Shown here piece by piece: positions 6,309 to 8,613 of a stretch of DNA of 8,613 nucleotides. Location of the stretch: contig CAJYOV010000051.1 in assembly GCA_913776405.1 (NCBI GenBank), forward strand, positions 1-8,613. Reading direction: 5' to 3'. How positions within the stretch are numbered: the first letter of the stretch is position 1; each line of letters starts with the position of its first letter. This DNA comes from Pseudobdellovibrionaceae bacterium. Its GTDB lineage: Bacteria > Bdellovibrionota > Bdellovibrionia > Bdellovibrionales > JAMPXM01. A program made the position numbers and the translations under genes. A model generated the notes under the pieces. It worked only from the letters and a program-made list of their open reading frames with translations, made no database searches and was not told the origin of the DNA.

Positions 6309-7208
6309 ATGAAACGCGCAAAACCCGTCTCTCTCAGGTCGCCAATCAAATTCAAGTCGGCGACCGACTACGTCCAGCACTTCTACGACTTCCGAAAGTC
6401 GACGGATGCAAAGTTTGGCTACGCAACGTTTGCCAAAGAGTGCAGCCTTCGCTCTGCAAGTTACCTTCAAATGGTGCTTGCAGGTAAGAGAACGCTCTCT
6501 TTGGAATGCGCTCACCGCATTGCCGGTCTCGCGAAGATGTCAGCGACAGAACACGAAGCTTTCGAGTGCCTCGCTCTCCGAGATCTTGTCGAGACGGACC
6601 AAGACAAAAACTATTACAGCCGAAAACTCTCGCGTTTGAAGAAATCCGTTTCTGAAAACCAGGCGCAGATCCGCAAAGTGCCTGCAGCCAAAACGACTTC
6701 ACCGCAACGGAATGCCACCGAGGCCGCGCTCGACTGGCGGTTGATGCCATTGATCGCAGTCCTCGCTGCGTCGCCAGAAGATCTCACGCGCGACCAGCTC
6801 GTGAAGCGCTTACAAATGAAATCAAGCGAACTCGATCTGCAACTCGATGCGCTCATCAGAACAGGCGTCGTTGAAGAATCTGATTCCGTCCTCCGCATGA
6901 ACCTTGATGCTCTTGTCGTTCATGATCCGAACGATCGCGGTGGCATCCAGAGAAAAATTCTGCAACAGCTTCTCAACTTCTCACAGACTGCCTTCGAGAC
7001 GTCTTATGCGACGTCGAAATTCTACAGTCACACGTTCACAGCCGACCCAAAACGCCTAGGCGATCTCCACGGCGAAATCCGAGCGCTCTTTGAAAACCTC
7101 ACAGCCGTAGGCCTTGAGCAAAAGGCGACCGATTTCGTTCAAGTGAATCTTCAATGCTTCGATCTTTTTAACGCTGCCAAACCAAAATCTCTGGAGACAG
7201 TCAGATGA
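6309..7208 (+). CDS. TIGR02147/DUF4423 family probable transcriptional regulator
   Basis: A 299-residue cytoplasmic protein without signal or membrane segments. The N-terminal part (about 18-112) matches the TIGR02147 pattern: ATDYVQHFYDFRK, then a helix-turn-helix-like region FGYATFAKECSLRSASYLQ followed by VLAGKRTLS, and helices ending in DKNYYSRKLSRLKK. A basic linker (about 110-135) leads to the C-terminal DUF4423-like region (about 139-290), which opens with a probable winged-helix segment (WRLMPLIAVLA through TRDQLVKRLQM to about residue 197). The family is large in Bdellovibrio and Fibrobacter and is usually taken to be DNA-binding, with few members studied. There is no clear Shine-Dalgarno, so translation may depend on coupling to the gene 12 bases upstream. 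It overlaps the next gene by 4 bases (ATGA). It probably controls its own operon or exported neighbours; that is inference. Confidence 0.85.
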   Translation: MKRAKPVSLRSPIKFKSATDYVQHFYDFRKSTDAKFGYATFAKECSLRSASYLQMVLAGKRTLSLECAHRIAGLAKMSATEHEAFECLALRDLVETDQDKNYYSRKLSRLKKSVSENQAQIRKVPAAKTTSPQRNATEAALDWRLMPLIAVLAASPEDLTRDQLVKRLQMKSSELDLQLDALIRTGVVEESDSVLRMNLDALVVHDPNDRGGIQRKILQQLLNFSQTAFETSYATSKFYSHTFTADPKRLGDLHGEIRALFENLTAVGLEQKATDFVQVNLQCFDLFNAAKPKSLETVR

Positions 7209-7762
7209 AAGTCTTTATCACAGTCGCTCTTCTTCTTAGCCCTCTTCTTGTCAGCCCCGTTGCTCATGCCGATCAATTTGGAATTCAACCGGGTGAGAAG
7301 GGCCTCAATCTTTACTTCAGCGGCTTCCCAAAAGGCGCGACCGAAGAGTTACTCAGCTACATGGTGAAAGGCGGCCTGCCACCACAAGGCAGCGTTGGCT
7401 CGACCAGCTACGCAAGCCCTGGCGGCGAGATCTGGGGCTGGCAAAGCACCGTGCCCGAATTGATGTACTCGTTTTTCATCGCCTTGAAGCCAGGCGAAGA
7501 AAAGGATCTACACGTTACGGTTCGCATCGATCCGCCTGACAGCGACGGCCTAAATGGTCCAAACGTCTCTGTCGACATTCCCGACGCAGCATCAGCAGTC
7601 ATCTACGACCTCATGGGCAAAGCCGGAATCAAAGAGGCCCCCCAAGACAAGAGCCGCGCGCGCGTGGGGCAAAACATCTATTGCTGGGGCTATCATGGCT
7701 ACCCACAAGGCGATCTCAGCCCTAAATGCCAGGTGACACTTCAACTCCCAGGCGCCCCTTAA
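7205..7762 (+). CDS. Exported protein with two cysteines, third gene of regulator operon
   Basis: A 185-residue protein of no recognised family. Its start codon overlaps the regulator's stop in ATGA, with GGAG 8 bases upstream, so translational coupling is likely. A signal peptide covers residues 1-22 (Lys2, a Leu/Val core, Ala-His-Ala before Asp23). The mature part looks beta-rich and Gly/Pro-rich: NLYFSGFPKG near residue 35, GGEIWGWQ near 73, and a strand DLHVTVRIDPP near 101. Two cysteines near the end (Cys160 and Cys175) may form a disulphide, and Cys160 sits in the aromatic segment YCWGYHGYP. Its fold could be a small beta-sandwich, but I cannot name it. The arrangement of exported protein, regulator, exported protein suggests one functional unit acting at or outside the inner membrane. 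Confidence 0.85.
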   Translation: MKVFITVALLLSPLLVSPVAHADQFGIQPGEKGLNLYFSGFPKGATEELLSYMVKGGLPPQGSVGSTSYASPGGEIWGWQSTVPELMYSFFIALKPGEEKDLHVTVRIDPPDSDGLNGPNVSVDIPDAASAVIYDLMGKAGIKEAPQDKSRARVGQNIYCWGYHGYPQGDLSPKCQVTLQLPGAP

Positions 7763-7793
7763 TCACAGCTCTTCCTCCGTCGAGCGAGGCAAG

Positions 7794-7819
7794 TTCGACC
7801 GCCGACTGTCGCGGTCGAA
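7794..7819 (+). other. Strong hairpin without a T-run after the regulator operon
   Basis: A 9-bp perfect stem, TTCGACCGC (7794-7802) with GCGGTCGAA (7811-7819), encloses an 8-base loop, 32 bp past the operon's last stop. No U-run follows on either strand, so it is not a standard intrinsic terminator. It may still slow polymerase, protect the mRNA 3' end, or lie in the leader of the radical SAM gene. A TTGGCCAA palindrome followed by T residues occurs shortly downstream (near 7838-7850). Confidence 0.5.
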
Positions 7820-7918
7820 ATGACACCGAAAAGCTTGGCCAATTTTTTGCTCTACTCCTAACTGGATTCGTGTCTCTGGTGTCAGATTGCGCCTGGACGC
7901 GTCACGGGATGGAGTACA

Positions 7919-8613
7919 TTGGAACTGGTTCGCCAAGACAACATCGTCGCAATGAAAACTCGGAAAGGCCGGGTGGTGGGATTTCATGCTCACAACCTTC
8001 AGGTCGCCGAGCTCGACGCGTTTGTTTGGCAAGCTCTCCGCCTTCCGGGTGAGCCAGCCGTCGCGGCCACAAACCTCGACGAAGCTCGCCAAGAACTTCG
8101 CGCCTGGAACGATGAAGTCGACGCCGAAGTCGTCGACGCCAAACTCCCTGGCGGCGTTCGCTCCCTTGCCATCAATGTGGCCCAGCTCTGCAATCTGAAA
8201 TGCACGTACTGTGCAGCGGGCGGCGACGGCACGTTCGGCGATCCGATGAAAGAAGTCGATCTCGACGTGATCTACGAACAGATCCGCATGCTTCTTCATG
8301 ACGTACCGAACGGCGGCGCTTTTAAGTTCACTTTCTTGGGAGGCGAGCCTTTACTCGCACCTGAGGCGCTTCGCGCTATTCACCGGTTCTCTAAACTTCA
8401 AGTTGCGGGTCGTAACATCGACTTGCGCTACGACATCGTCACGAACGCAACGCTCGCCACACCTGAAATCGCAGAAGTCCTTGCTTCGATGAAGTGTAAC
8501 GTCACAGTCTCGATCGACGGTCCGAAAGAAATCAACGATGCGAGCCGACCAACTCGCGGCGGAAAAGGCTCAACCGAGCGTACGCTCGCTGGCGTGAGAA
8601 ACCTCATCGACGT
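7919..8613 (+). CDS. Radical SAM enzyme, SPASM/peptide-modifying type (3' end cut by window)
   Basis: An open frame runs from after a TAA at 7859 to the window edge. From the TTG at 7919 it gives 231 residues and continues outside. The [4Fe-4S]-binding motif is Cys91-x3-Cys95-x2-Cys98 (LCNLKCTYC). FLGGEPLL (139-146) is the SAM-binding GGE motif, and SIDGP (198-202) with the following NDASRPTRGGKGS stretch is typical of SPASM enzymes such as sulfatase maturases and RiPP or quinohemoprotein peptide modifiers. The auxiliary-cluster cysteines would lie past the window end and cannot be seen. The start is uncertain. The TTG has GGAG 4 bases upstream and keeps a conserved-looking N-terminal beta segment (NIVAMKTRKGRVVGF), while the ATG at 7952 cuts into that segment and has no ribosome binding site. 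About 80 residues precede the radical SAM core. Substrate is unknown. Separated by 156 bp from the operon before it, so it is probably a separate transcript. Confidence 0.85.
   Translation, partial: MELVRQDNIVAMKTRKGRVVGFHAHNLQVAELDAFVWQALRLPGEPAVAATNLDEARQELRAWNDEVDAEVVDAKLPGGVRSLAINVAQLCNLKCTYCAAGGDGTFGDPMKEVDLDVIYEQIRMLLHDVPNGGAFKFTFLGGEPLLAPEALRAIHRFSKLQVAGRNIDLRYDIVTNATLATPEIAEVLASMKCNVTVSIDGPKEINDASRPTRGGKGSTERTLAGVRNLID

Noticed and set aside
7820..7861. Short frame (ATG 7820, 13 codons) before the radical SAM gene, considered as a peptide substrate or leader peptide
   Set aside because: It has no ribosome binding site, begins at the foot of a hairpin, and has no core-peptide features such as Cys, Gly or Ser repeats.
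7763..8299. Open frame of 178 codons on the minus strand
   Set aside because: It covers the antisense of the radical SAM N-terminal half. The plus-strand frame carries the CxxxCxxC and GGEP motifs, so this is a shadow.

Overview
The window looks like a piece of chromosome from a Gram-negative bacterium, most likely a Bdellovibrio-like member of the Bdellovibrionota. The evidence is a TIGR02147/DUF4423-type regulator (a family expanded in Bdellovibrio and Fibrobacter), an outer-membrane beta-barrel protein, a PBP1b-type peptidoglycan synthase, and many small exported proteins of no recognised family. Base composition is moderate in GC and even. No tRNA, rRNA, insertion sequence, CRISPR array or phage gene was seen. 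The taxonomic call is an inference from gene content alone.

Layout. Bases 74-553 (+) encode a small exported protein with a short Leu-Asp-Ser-Lys-Pro repeat. It converges on a porin-like outer-membrane protein at 704-2224 (-), whose strong intrinsic terminator lies between them. Upstream of the porin, on the same strand, is the most unusual gene of the window (2353-3078, -): a lysine/alanine-rich, histone H1-like tail of about 107 residues, then a short hydrophobic Ala/Val segment, then a complete GroES/Cpn10 domain. It is divergent from a full-length bifunctional class A penicillin-binding protein (3205-5703, +) across a 126-bp shared control region, and that gene ends in its own terminator.

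Bases 5877-7762 (+) form a compact three-gene operon: a small exported protein with two cysteines, a TIGR02147-family regulator, and a second exported protein with two cysteines, the last two genes overlapping by 4 bp. From about 7919 to the end of the window a radical SAM enzyme of the SPASM/peptide-modifying type begins and runs off the edge. It probably starts at a TTG codon.

The window therefore mixes envelope functions (peptidoglycan synthesis, outer-membrane channel, exported proteins) with a probable DNA-binding regulator and a possible nucleoid-associated chaperonin-like fusion. The strongest candidates for something undescribed are the H1-like/GroES fusion and the regulator flanked by two exported proteins.
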